From assembly GCA_017540385.1 (NCBI GenBank), contig JAFYBD010000297.1:1-16575 (forward strand): DNA of 16,575 nt, in the 5' to 3' direction. Origin of the DNA: Lentisphaeria bacterium. GTDB taxonomy: Bacteria > Verrucomicrobiota > Lentisphaeria > Victivallales > UBA1829. Made by a program: the position numbers and the translations under genes. Shown here one piece after another: positions 1 through 6,579 of this stretch (position 1 is its first letter; every line of letters begins with the position of its first letter). The notes under the pieces were generated by a model that saw only the letters and a program-made list of their open reading frames with translations, was not told where the DNA came from and did no database searches.

Positions 1-1
1 G

Positions 2-322
2 AACATCCTCGCCACGCTCGCCTACATCACCCCGCTCCTCGGCCTCCTCGGCACCGTCCTCGGCCTCGTCGATTCCTTCCAGTCGATGAACGCGAACCCG
101 GACGCCGCGGCCGCCATCCTGCCGGACATTTCGAAGGGCGTGTACAAGGCGCTCCTCTGCACCGCCGCAGGGCTCTCCGTGGCGATCCCGTGCCACGTGG
201 CGTACAACTACCTCGTGTCGCGCGTCCAGGACTTCTGCACGGACATGGAGAAGGCCTCCGCCGAGATCATGTATTTCTTCCGCCACCACAAAAAAGAAGG
301 CGAGACCGACCATGCCGAATGA
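2..322 (+). CDS. exbB: ExbB/TolQ/MotA-family proton channel subunit, 3' part
   Basis: The 5' end is cut by the window edge; the reading frame opens at base 2 and leaves 106 residues. ExbB forms the inner-membrane pentameric channel that with ExbD converts proton motive force into work on TonB. The fragment starts with the family's signature LLGLLGTVLGLVDSF (about residues 12-26), followed by KGVYKALLCTAAGLSVAIP and a second membrane helix (about 48-72) ending in AYNYL. Both threonines expected in the channel helices (fragment T18 and T54) are present, so this subunit looks functional. A short charged cytoplasmic tail follows. The stop overlaps the next gene by 11 bases, indicating translational coupling. 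TolQ cannot be excluded from sequence alone; the TonB-like neighbour favours ExbB. Confidence 0.9.
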   Translation, partial: NILATLAYITPLLGLLGTVLGLVDSFQSMNANPDAAAAILPDISKGVYKALLCTAAGLSVAIPCHVAYNYLVSRVQDFCTDMEKASAEIMYFFRHHKKEGETDHAE

Positions 323-782
323 AGCCCCGGTCCAGGTCAAGACCAAGCTCAAAATCTTCAGCGGGCTCCCGAGCCTCGTCCTGTACTTCTGCGTCTTTTT
401 CATCCTGCTCGTCTTCTTCATGCTCAGTTCGAACTTCGTGCCCCTCCGCGGCATCGAGGTCAATCTCCCCCGCACCGGCGGCCGCCTGACCTACACCTCC
501 CGCAACTTCGTCGTGACCGTCGACAAGGACAGCCGCATCTACTTCAACGACGCGGTCGTGAAGGGCACGGACGAACTCAAGCGCCGTCTTTCCGAATCGC
601 TCAACGCGCGCGAATTCCGCCCGGACAAGGAGCGGATCATCGTCCGCTGCGATGTGAACGCCCCGCTCTCCACCGTGGCCGAGGTCCTCACCGTGGCCGA
701 GGAACTGAACGTGAGCGTCCTTTTCATGTCCGGCGGCCAGCCGAAGAGCAGGACCGCCAGCTTCACCGAGCCTGAATCATGA
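312..782 (+). CDS. exbD: ExbD/TolR-like protein lacking the membrane aspartate
   Basis: A 156-residue protein with a short cytoplasmic N-terminus, one membrane helix (about 20-39) and a periplasmic domain. The LLVFFM stretch, the GIEVNLP segment (47-53) and the later RCDVNAPLSTVAEVL segment are typical of ExbD/TolR. In the family the helix normally reads P-x-I-D-x-x-x-x-L-L, and its Asp (D25 in E. coli ExbD) binds the transported proton. Counting back from L32-L33, the equivalent position here is C27, and the helix holds no acidic residue at all. The ATG at 312 lies inside the end of the exbB gene, and the last codons overlap the next start as ATGA. It may be a structural partner, or a second ExbD elsewhere may supply the Asp. 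Family call firm; function as a normal ExbD doubtful. Confidence 0.85.
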   Translation: MPNEAPVQVKTKLKIFSGLPSLVLYFCVFFILLVFFMLSSNFVPLRGIEVNLPRTGGRLTYTSRNFVVTVDKDSRIYFNDAVVKGTDELKRRLSESLNAREFRPDKERIIVRCDVNAPLSTVAEVLTVAEELNVSVLFMSGGQPKSRTASFTEPES

Positions 783-1612
783 CCGACGCCTCCACGGAAC
801 ATCTGCGGCTCCCGGTCGACGATTCCCCGCCCCGGGAACGTCTCCGGTGGCCCATGCTCGCCGCCGTCGCCGCCATCGTCCTCCTGCTCCATCTCGCGCT
901 CGTGACCGTCTTCACGCCCCTCGCGCCGGGTTCCGACCAGAGCGAATCCGCCACCGACCGCTCCATGCTCTTCATCTCCTCGCAGGCCGCGGCGAATGAC
1001 CCGCAGTTCCTGAAGATGGTCGACACCTACGACCCGATCGCGTTCCTGCATCCGCGCGAGGAGGTCGGTTTTTCGTTCTTCCGGGCCACCCGCGACGAAT
1101 TCGCGCTCGATACTCCGGCGGAACTCCCCGTGCCGGCGAAACCCGCCGAACTTGAACCGCTGCCCGTTCCCGCCATCGACCCGGTCGTGCGTCCCCTCGT
1201 CCGCGAAGTCGCGGAGTCCGACGCCGACTGGGACGCCGCGCCCCCGGAGACCGCCATCGTGTCCTATCCCTACTGCGTGGCGGATTCCCAGCCTGACGCG
1301 GTGTTCCCGGCGATTCCCCTGGTCCCGCAGATGGAACGCGTCCTGCGCCGGTCTCCCCCCGCTCTGCCGTCGGTGTTCGTCCTGGAGTCTCCCGCTTCGG
1401 TCCTGCAGCAGGCCGCGAATTCCGATCCCGCCCCGCTCGCCGTGATCCTCTCGGAGTCCTGCGGCGTGGCCGAGCTTGACCTCGCCGCGCGCGCCTGGCT
1501 CGATACCCTCCTCAACTCCGGCGACGTTCCCGGATTCCAGCGGATCCCCGGCCGCCGCTGCCGCGTCGTGTGGTCCGCGGCCGCCCTCGGAAAGGAGCCG
1601 TCCGTCCGATGA
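779..1612 (+). CDS. TonB-like energy transducer with reduced C-terminal domain
   Basis: A 277-residue protein. It has a cytoplasmic N-terminus of about 25 residues, one membrane helix (about 26-46), then a periplasmic part with a Pro-rich stretch (about 112-139). The C-terminal segment (about 218-268) contains SESCGVAELDLAARAWLDTL and ends GRRCRVVWSA. This resembles the SSG-x-x-x-LD-x-x-A core and final beta-strand of TonB C-terminal domains. A DPIAFLHPREEVGFSF segment (about 85-100) may be a lineage-specific element. By analogy it would couple ExbB/ExbD to outer-membrane transporters. Its start overlaps the exbD stop as ATGA, and its stop overlaps the next start the same way, so the operon is tightly coupled. 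The match is short and read by eye, and the domain is smaller than classical TonB. No outer-membrane receptor lies nearby. Confidence 0.7.
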   Translation: MTDASTEHLRLPVDDSPPRERLRWPMLAAVAAIVLLLHLALVTVFTPLAPGSDQSESATDRSMLFISSQAAANDPQFLKMVDTYDPIAFLHPREEVGFSFFRATRDEFALDTPAELPVPAKPAELEPLPVPAIDPVVRPLVREVAESDADWDAAPPETAIVSYPYCVADSQPDAVFPAIPLVPQMERVLRRSPPALPSVFVLESPASVLQQAANSDPAPLAVILSESCGVAELDLAARAWLDTLLNSGDVPGFQRIPGRRCRVVWSAAALGKEPSVR

Positions 1613-1857
1613 TCCCCATTCCGTTCGACCGTCTTTTCGTCTGGTATTTCGGGGCGTGGTTCTTCGTGGTCGCCCTGCTGTGGATTTGCGACGAACTGCG
1701 CAAGCGCAAGAATACCAGCGACTCCGTCGTGAAGGACCGCCTCTATCTCTGCGGCAAATGCCGTCTCACGTTCCTGGCCCGGGACGACCGCGAACACATC
1801 GTCCGCTGTCCCCGCTGCCACGAGATGTGCTTCTTCCGCCAGAGCAAGCGCTTCTGA
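1609..1857 (+). CDS. Small membrane protein with C-terminal zinc ribbon
   Basis: An 82-residue protein. The ATG at 1609 overlaps the preceding TGA as ATGA; an upstream in-frame ATG at 1570 would overlap much further and is less likely. Residues about 9-27 form one hydrophobic, aromatic-rich membrane helix followed by a positively charged RKRK segment, so the C-terminus should be cytoplasmic. Residues 48-74 hold two CxxC knuckles (C48/C51 and C67/C70, with H71 and C74 nearby), a typical zinc-ribbon arrangement. It is last in the ExbB-ExbD-TonB-like operon, which suggests an accessory role for that complex. Function unknown. Confidence 0.75.
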   Translation: MIPIPFDRLFVWYFGAWFFVVALLWICDELRKRKNTSDSVVKDRLYLCGKCRLTFLARDDREHIVRCPRCHEMCFFRQSKRF

Positions 1858-1869
1858 CGTCCTGTTTCC

Positions 1870-1900
1870 GGTTGTTCCGGCGAACGGGCGAACCCTTTAT
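1870..1900. terminator. Putative bidirectional terminator between convergent operons
   Basis: In the 39-base gap between two convergent genes, GGTT-GTTC pairs with GAAC and AACC (arms 1870-1877 and 1882-1885 plus 1891-1894) with a five-base bulge, followed by CTTTATT. The stem is imperfect and the T-run short, so this is a weak call supported mainly by position. Confidence 0.35.
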
Positions 1901-3399
1901 TCCGCCTCGTCCCTGCCCGGGAACTGCACCAGGTAGAACCTCATGTTGTGCAGGAAATCCGCGGCCTGCGTGATGCCCATGTGGGCTCCGCTCACGTGGA
2001 TGACGCCCGACCATTTTACCGGCGACTGCATCCGCGGTCCCCATGCGGCCTGCCTGTCCGGGTTCCGCAGGTCCGCCCGCGCGCTCACGGCCGAGATTTT
2101 TCCGTCGCCGGAATCGTAGCGCACGACCTTGATCGCGCCGTCGTCGTTCACCAGCGCCAGCGAGGACGTCGGCACCGAGTCCCCGATGAAGATCATCTGG
2201 AAGGCCTCGGAATCCTTCGGGTCCGGGGTCGACAGCATGGACGCCACGCGTTTCGCCGAAGCGAGGCATTTCTGAAGGTGTTCCAGCGCCACGTAGCGCC
2301 GTTCGCCGGCGGTCTTCACGTCCGGCAGCAGCCATTGCAGATCGGCGTCCGCGTCCGGGCTTGCGAGACCCCATTTGTACTTGATCCAGGTGTTCAGGTC
2401 GTACAGGTCGACCGCTTCGCCGGACTCCGCGGAATCCTCCTCGCTCCGCCCCGGGATGCTCTTCCGCACGGCTTCGAACTGCGGGAACGGCATCATCTCG
2501 TAGAAGGACGGGAACGTGCCGATGACGGTCGACGGATAGACCGGCGCGCCCGGCTGTAGCCGCAGCCCGTTCACGAGCTCGATCACGGTGTCGAGGTAAC
2601 CGGCGTTCGGGGTCCCGATCTGGATGAGCTTGCCGACGTTCTTCGCTCCGGCCCAGGTGATCGCCGGGTCGGGCGCGCCCTCGGGCGGAAGGGGCGTTTC
2701 CCCGTAGCGCATGTAGTAGCGCGCGATGAGTCCGCCCATGCTGTGCCCCATCAGGTCGAATTTGACCGGGTCGGGCGACGCGCCGTAGCGGACGCGGTAT
2801 TCCTGCTCCAGCTGGGCCTGCTTCGTCCGGATGAACCGCCCCAGTGCGACCGCGTTCTCCGCGATGCTCCGCCGCCAGTCGTAGTAGAAGATGAAGAACG
2901 ACGGACAGCGCGCGTCCTCGAGGTGTTCCTTCGATCCCTCCTGCACGTATCCGGCCTCCTTGATCGCGTTCACCAGCGGTTCGTACGCGAACATCGAGAA
3001 CTCCAGCCCCATCACGCGGATGGACACCGTGTCGAGCAGGAACGACGCCCGGGTGTTGTTCGTGAGCTCGTTGAGGGGCTTCCCCCACACCATCGGGACC
3101 GACAGACGTTTCAGGTTCTCGCGCCCGGGCAGGGTCGGCGAGAACGTGCCCCAGAATTCCTTTCCGGTCTCGGCGTCTTCCAGCTTCGCTCCCAGCAGTC
3201 CGTGGATCAGGATCACCGGAGTCCGCCGGATCCCCTCGTACGCCAGCGAACGTTTTGTGGCCTGGCTGAAGATCGTCTCCTGCGGGGTCAGGGGCGACTG
3301 GTAGGAGCCGACGGCGTCCGGCTGGCAGGCCGTGATCAGACATGCGGCCGCGAGGAACGCCGCAGCGAGGATGGTTCCGGGCAAATGTCTCAGGTTCAT
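1897..3399 (-). CDS. LCAT-like alpha/beta-hydrolase lipoprotein (lipase or acyltransferase)
   Basis: A 500-residue secreted lipoprotein. Residues 1-25 form a signal peptide ending in the lipobox I-T-A-C (C25). PVILIHGLLG (61-70) is the oxyanion-hole strand and loop. GHSMGG (218-223) is the nucleophile elbow with Ser220. GDGKIS (431-436) fits the Asp motif of the lecithin:cholesterol acyltransferase family (D432), and SGAHMGI (470-476) supplies His473, so the full triad is visible. YDWRRS (173-178) is also typical of this family. It should cleave or transfer an acyl chain on a lipid or ester in the envelope; the substrate is not readable. The ATG at 3399 has AGAAGG nine bases upstream. It lies 27 bases downstream of the acyltransferase gene on the same strand, probably one transcript. 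Confidence 0.88.
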   Translation of the reverse strand: MNLRHLPGTILAAAFLAAACLITACQPDAVGSYQSPLTPQETIFSQATKRSLAYEGIRRTPVILIHGLLGAKLEDAETGKEFWGTFSPTLPGRENLKRLSVPMVWGKPLNELTNNTRASFLLDTVSIRVMGLEFSMFAYEPLVNAIKEAGYVQEGSKEHLEDARCPSFFIFYYDWRRSIAENAVALGRFIRTKQAQLEQEYRVRYGASPDPVKFDLMGHSMGGLIARYYMRYGETPLPPEGAPDPAITWAGAKNVGKLIQIGTPNAGYLDTVIELVNGLRLQPGAPVYPSTVIGTFPSFYEMMPFPQFEAVRKSIPGRSEEDSAESGEAVDLYDLNTWIKYKWGLASPDADADLQWLLPDVKTAGERRYVALEHLQKCLASAKRVASMLSTPDPKDSEAFQMIFIGDSVPTSSLALVNDDGAIKVVRYDSGDGKISAVSARADLRNPDRQAAWGPRMQSPVKWSGVIHVSGAHMGITQAADFLHNMRFYLVQFPGRDEAE

Positions 3400-3426
3400 G
3401 ATGGTATGCCTTCTGTGGTTGACAGG

Positions 3427-5088
3427 TTATGTTTTCTCCAAAAAGCTTTCGTAATTCTCGCTGATCCGTTCCAGCGCCGCCAGATACGCCTGGATCTGCT
3501 CCCGGGTCCCGCAGATGCTCACGCACCCGGCGGTCCCCCCGCCCCGGCAGGGCATGTCCATCCGGCCGAACGCCAGGAACCCGCGAATCTGCAGGTCGGT
3601 CACGGGAGCGATGAAGACTTCGGCGTGGCGGAGCACCGACAGCCCGAACGTTCCGACAACGTCCTGGAACGCGTTCGGCATGAGGTATTTGGCGTAGTAG
3701 TAGAAGAGCGGATGGATCATCGACAGCAGCTCCAGCATCTCGTATGTCTCGCTGCAGCGGTAACGCGTCTTTTTCAGGCGGCCGTTGAACTCGCGCTGGA
3801 ACGACAGGAAGCCGCCCATCTCCTCCGCGTGCGTCATGAAGTCCGAGGGACGGATGAAGACCAGACTGAGCTCGCGTTCGAACCGCTGCGGGGGCAGCCC
3901 CGCCTCCGCGGCCTGGCCCGGCTCCACGTCCACCGGGAACAGCATCTTCACGTCGTGCAGGTCCGGCGATTTCGCGAGCCCCCACAGGATCATCCCGGCG
4001 ATCGTCGCAGGTCCCCTCATCTGCGCCGCGTAATCCCGGTTCAGGCGTTTCCGTATCTCCAGCAGGCGGTCGAACCGGTAGAACGCCCTCGCGCGGTACA
4101 ATCCTTTGCGCGGGGTCTCCTGGAGTTCCACCGCGGCCGCCGGGCTGCCCGGCTCCGGGAAACACATCCCGCCGGCCTCGCCCCACTCGCTTTTGAGTTC
4201 GCTCAGGACCTCCTGCATCGCCAGCCCGTCCACCGGGACGTGGTGGTACTGGATCCACAGGTCGGCCTCGTTCAGGTTCGGATGGATGCGCACGAACGCG
4301 TTCAGCAGGCCCCAGCCGGGATGCCGGAACACCGCCGAGTCGGGGGTCGCCATCCGCGCCGCCAGGATCGCGTCCTCGTCGCTGACCGCCGGAAGCGGTT
4401 TGAACGACACGCAGGAGGCGTTCATCACGCGTCTCAGCACGTGCACGGCCTCCATGCGGCTCCCGATGCCCGCCAGGTTCAGATACAGCACGCGGCGCTT
4501 CACGATCCGGTACAGTTTGCGCGCCCTCGTGGGCTCGTCCCCGGAGTCGAGCCGGTTGTGGACCCGCACGAAGAGGGACAGGATGGTCTGAATGTCTTTC
4601 TCGGGCAGGGCGGGGGGATGCCGCGGATCGAACGTCATCCGCACGTTTTCAAGCGTGCCGTCGGCGCGGAAATCCGCCTCCAGCAAATCGGTTTCGGCGA
4701 GGCGTTTCCGATGCAGGCGGAACGTCCTCTGTTCGATCGCCCAGTGCAGTTCTCCGTGCCGCCGCAGGAATTCCCCGAAGCGGTTCAGGAACCGCGCCCG
4801 AGCCTCCTCCATGTCGGTGGCCGGAGCCCCGTCCGAATACGGCGTCACGCGGAACACTCCGAGCATGAATTTCGAAATGTCGCCCTTCAGGAAGATGCCG
4901 GCCGTTTTTCGCCAGCCGTTCTCCCTCGGTTTCGCTCCCAGCAGCTTGCACAGCTGCAGCAGCTTCAGGAAGATCAGGAAGCAGATCGCGTTGAACGACC
5001 ACTGATCGAAGAGGCGCGTCATGTGGGACGACACCCTCCGCCGGATCCTCGATCCGTCGTCTTTCGTGGTGTTCTGGCTCGGTTTCAT
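3427..5088 (-). CDS. HHxxxDG acyltransferase-like protein (condensation/CAT superfamily)
   Basis: A 553-residue protein. YHHVPVDG (281-288) gives the HHxxxDG active-site motif of the CoA-dependent acyltransferase superfamily (chloramphenicol acetyltransferase, NRPS condensation domains, WES/DGAT, BAHD and E2 enzymes), with H283 the expected base. A strongly hydrophobic segment at about 31-50 suggests membrane attachment; there is no cleavable signal. The first 250 residues would form the N-terminal lobe and the rest the C-terminal lobe, so the length fits one complete two-lobed enzyme. No carrier-protein or adenylation domain is fused. The ATG at 5088 has a good ribosome site (GGAAGGAG, 5094-5101). 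It is first in a two-gene unit with the LCAT-like lipoprotein, suggesting a joint role in acyl transfer to lipid or glycan. Donor, acceptor and exact family are unknown. Confidence 0.8.
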   Translation of the reverse strand: MKPSQNTTKDDGSRIRRRVSSHMTRLFDQWSFNAICFLIFLKLLQLCKLLGAKPRENGWRKTAGIFLKGDISKFMLGVFRVTPYSDGAPATDMEEARARFLNRFGEFLRRHGELHWAIEQRTFRLHRKRLAETDLLEADFRADGTLENVRMTFDPRHPPALPEKDIQTILSLFVRVHNRLDSGDEPTRARKLYRIVKRRVLYLNLAGIGSRMEAVHVLRRVMNASCVSFKPLPAVSDEDAILAARMATPDSAVFRHPGWGLLNAFVRIHPNLNEADLWIQYHHVPVDGLAMQEVLSELKSEWGEAGGMCFPEPGSPAAAVELQETPRKGLYRARAFYRFDRLLEIRKRLNRDYAAQMRGPATIAGMILWGLAKSPDLHDVKMLFPVDVEPGQAAEAGLPPQRFERELSLVFIRPSDFMTHAEEMGGFLSFQREFNGRLKKTRYRCSETYEMLELLSMIHPLFYYYAKYLMPNAFQDVVGTFGLSVLRHAEVFIAPVTDLQIRGFLAFGRMDMPCRGGGTAGCVSICGTREQIQAYLAALERISENYESFLEKT

Positions 5089-5117
5089 GCTTGCTCCTTC
5101 CGGGGGCGCCTGTGATT

Positions 5118-5132
5118 CGTGCCTTTGGCACG
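5118..5132 (-). promoter_or_regulatory. Perfect hairpin in the acyltransferase leader
   Basis: CGTGCC-ttt-GGCACG is a perfect six-base-pair inverted repeat with a three-base loop, extendable by one G-U pair. It sits about 30 bases upstream of the acyltransferase start codon and 16 bases from its Shine-Dalgarno sequence, so it would be in the 5' leader of that mRNA. A regulatory or stabilising role is possible; nothing shows which. Confidence 0.4.
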
Positions 5133-5446
5133 GCGTTTTCCGTATAGTGATTCAGATAAGGGTATCTCTAAAAATTCGATCGGATGGATTTTCAGCGCAT
5201 GGACCCAAAGGACAATGCAGGAAGATTTGAGTGTGGCTGCCTGAAGGTAACCACCGAAAATCTTGCCAGTTGGACTTGGTCCGGACGCGAAAAGCCGCCG
5301 AAAACAAATTTGTAGAGGTGCCCATAAATATACCGCCGATTTTCTTTAGTTCAAGCGATTCCGTCATATTTGCCCCCGTGTTTCGCGTTTCTGCATTGCC
5401 TCCCGGTTTCTTTTTCGAAAAATCCGCGTATTTCGCGCTTTTTTCG
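5133..5446. other. AT-richer divergent intergenic island
   Basis: Part of a 426-base gap between the divergent acyltransferase and FtsQ-like genes. Base composition is clearly more AT-rich than the flanking genes. Short ORFs on both strands use codons unlike the neighbours, have no convincing ribosome site and show no recognisable domain, so none is called. No tRNA or transposase remnant was recognised. Promoters for both flanking genes should lie here. Confidence 0.6.
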
Positions 5447-5475
5447 TTCGCTTTTTTTCATCCTTGCGATATATT
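5447..5475 (+). promoter_or_regulatory. Possible promoter of the FtsQ-like gene
   Basis: TTCGCT (5447-5452), 17 bases, then TATATT (5470-5475), followed by more A/T. The -35 match is weak. The position about 40 bases upstream of the start is right for this gene. Confidence 0.3.
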
Positions 5476-5514
5476 AAAATAAATCTGCCGTTTTCGGGAA
5501 CCTGAACCTTTGTG

Positions 5515-6417
5515 ATGCCAGTGAAACCCTCCTCGCCAACCACCAATGCCGACGCTCCGGCGTCCTCCGCTCCGAATCTCTCGAAGAAGACCAAATTCTG
5601 GATCGGTCTCTCCCTCGCCGTCGTCATCCCGGTCATCCTCGGCGTCTTCTGCTGGCTCGCCTACCGGGCGCTCTTCCCGAACAACCCGCGCCTCATCGTG
5701 AACAGCATCCGCCTTGCCGGCAATTCCGGCTACTGGAGCCCGGCCGACCCCGACGAACGCCAGGAGCGCATGGACCGCATCTGCTCCATCCTCCAGCTCC
5801 ATCCCGGGCGCACGCCGCTCTTCTCCGGCCGCAAGGAATACGACCTCGCCGCGATGACCGCGAAACTCCGCACCGAGATCCCCGAGCTCGAGCGCGCCGA
5901 CATCCGCCGCGTGCTCCCCGACCAGCTCATTTTCGAACTGCATGAACGCATCCCCGTGGCCAATCTCGGCACCGGGTTCTACCTCGACGACGACGGCGTC
6001 GTCCTCGACCAGTCCGCCTACTACGACGTGTCCGGCTCCCTGCCCGCCCTCTCCTGCAAACCTTCGGCCGTCCGCGCATCCGGCGACGGCGCGCCGTTCC
6101 AGCGCGGCGAAGTCCTCTCCGACGTCTCCATCCGCACCGTCCTGGACTTCATCCGGCTCACACGCCTCAAATTCACCGACGTCCGCCCCAAGTCCTTCTA
6201 CATCGCACAGGATTTCATCCAGTGCGATCTCCTCTACAAGAGCGACCCCGGAGTCTTCACCATCCAGATACCGCTCCGGGTCCGGGAGGAACTCCTCCGC
6301 GAAGACATCTTCGGCCGTCTCCTCCCGAAGCTTGAGACCGCGGTGCGCAATCACGAGGACGAACGCTGCCTCGACCTGCGGTTCAAGGACCGTATCGTCG
6401 CGAAGAAGCGCAACTGA
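5515..6417 (+). CDS. ftsQ: FtsQ/DivIB-like cell-division protein
   Basis: A 300-residue bitopic protein. It has a cytoplasmic Ser/Pro-rich tail (1-27), a membrane helix (about 28-50), then a periplasmic region. RLIVNSIRLAGN (59-70) through LPDQLIFELHERIPVANL (134-151) fits a POTRA domain; the P-x-x-L-x-x-x-x-x-E-R-x-P-V-A end is a hallmark of FtsQ. A predicted beta-rich domain follows to the C-terminus. FtsQ scaffolds FtsB/FtsL in the divisome. The ATG at 5515 directly follows an in-frame GTG at 5512 that could also start translation; no strong Shine-Dalgarno is visible before either. Unlike most bacteria, no mur, ftsA or ftsZ genes flank it. The match is structural and by eye, so another POTRA protein remains possible. 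Confidence 0.7.
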   Translation: MPVKPSSPTTNADAPASSAPNLSKKTKFWIGLSLAVVIPVILGVFCWLAYRALFPNNPRLIVNSIRLAGNSGYWSPADPDERQERMDRICSILQLHPGRTPLFSGRKEYDLAAMTAKLRTEIPELERADIRRVLPDQLIFELHERIPVANLGTGFYLDDDGVVLDQSAYYDVSGSLPALSCKPSAVRASGDGAPFQRGEVLSDVSIRTVLDFIRLTRLKFTDVRPKSFYIAQDFIQCDLLYKSDPGVFTIQIPLRVREELLREDIFGRLLPKLETAVRNHEDERCLDLRFKDRIVAKKRN

Positions 6418-6498
6418 CGCGCGCCTTTTCCGCCGCGGCTCCTTCCGCTTTTTTCTCCTCACGATTCGATTTCCTCGCCCTTTTTTCTCTTTTTGTCC

Positions 6499-6526
6499 TT
6501 GTTTTTTGTCCTTTTGGGGGTACATT
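6499..6526 (+). promoter_or_regulatory. Possible promoter of the GT4 gene
   Basis: TTGTTT (6499-6504), 16 bases, then TACATT (6521-6526). It lies at the end of a long pyrimidine-rich stretch on the plus strand (about 6425-6515). Both hexamers are poor matches; position is the main support. Confidence 0.25.
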
Positions 6527-6579
6527 AACTGTTACTCGTTTTAAATTTTATTCATGATGGACTACTCGCTACCCGTATC

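Noticed and set aside
1766..4258. An 830-residue minus-strand frame overlapping the lipase and acyltransferase
   Set aside because: Arg/Gly/Pro-rich composition with no motifs, crossing two genes whose own frames show catalytic motifs and ribosome sites.
2743..5115. A 790-residue plus-strand frame
   Set aside because: Antisense shadow of the lipase and acyltransferase genes, rich in Arg, Gln and His, without domain or start signal.
5152..5367. A 71-residue minus-strand ORF upstream of the acyltransferase
   Set aside because: No recognisable motif or convincing ribosome site, and an equally long ORF on the other strand; its tail lies where the acyltransferase promoter should be.
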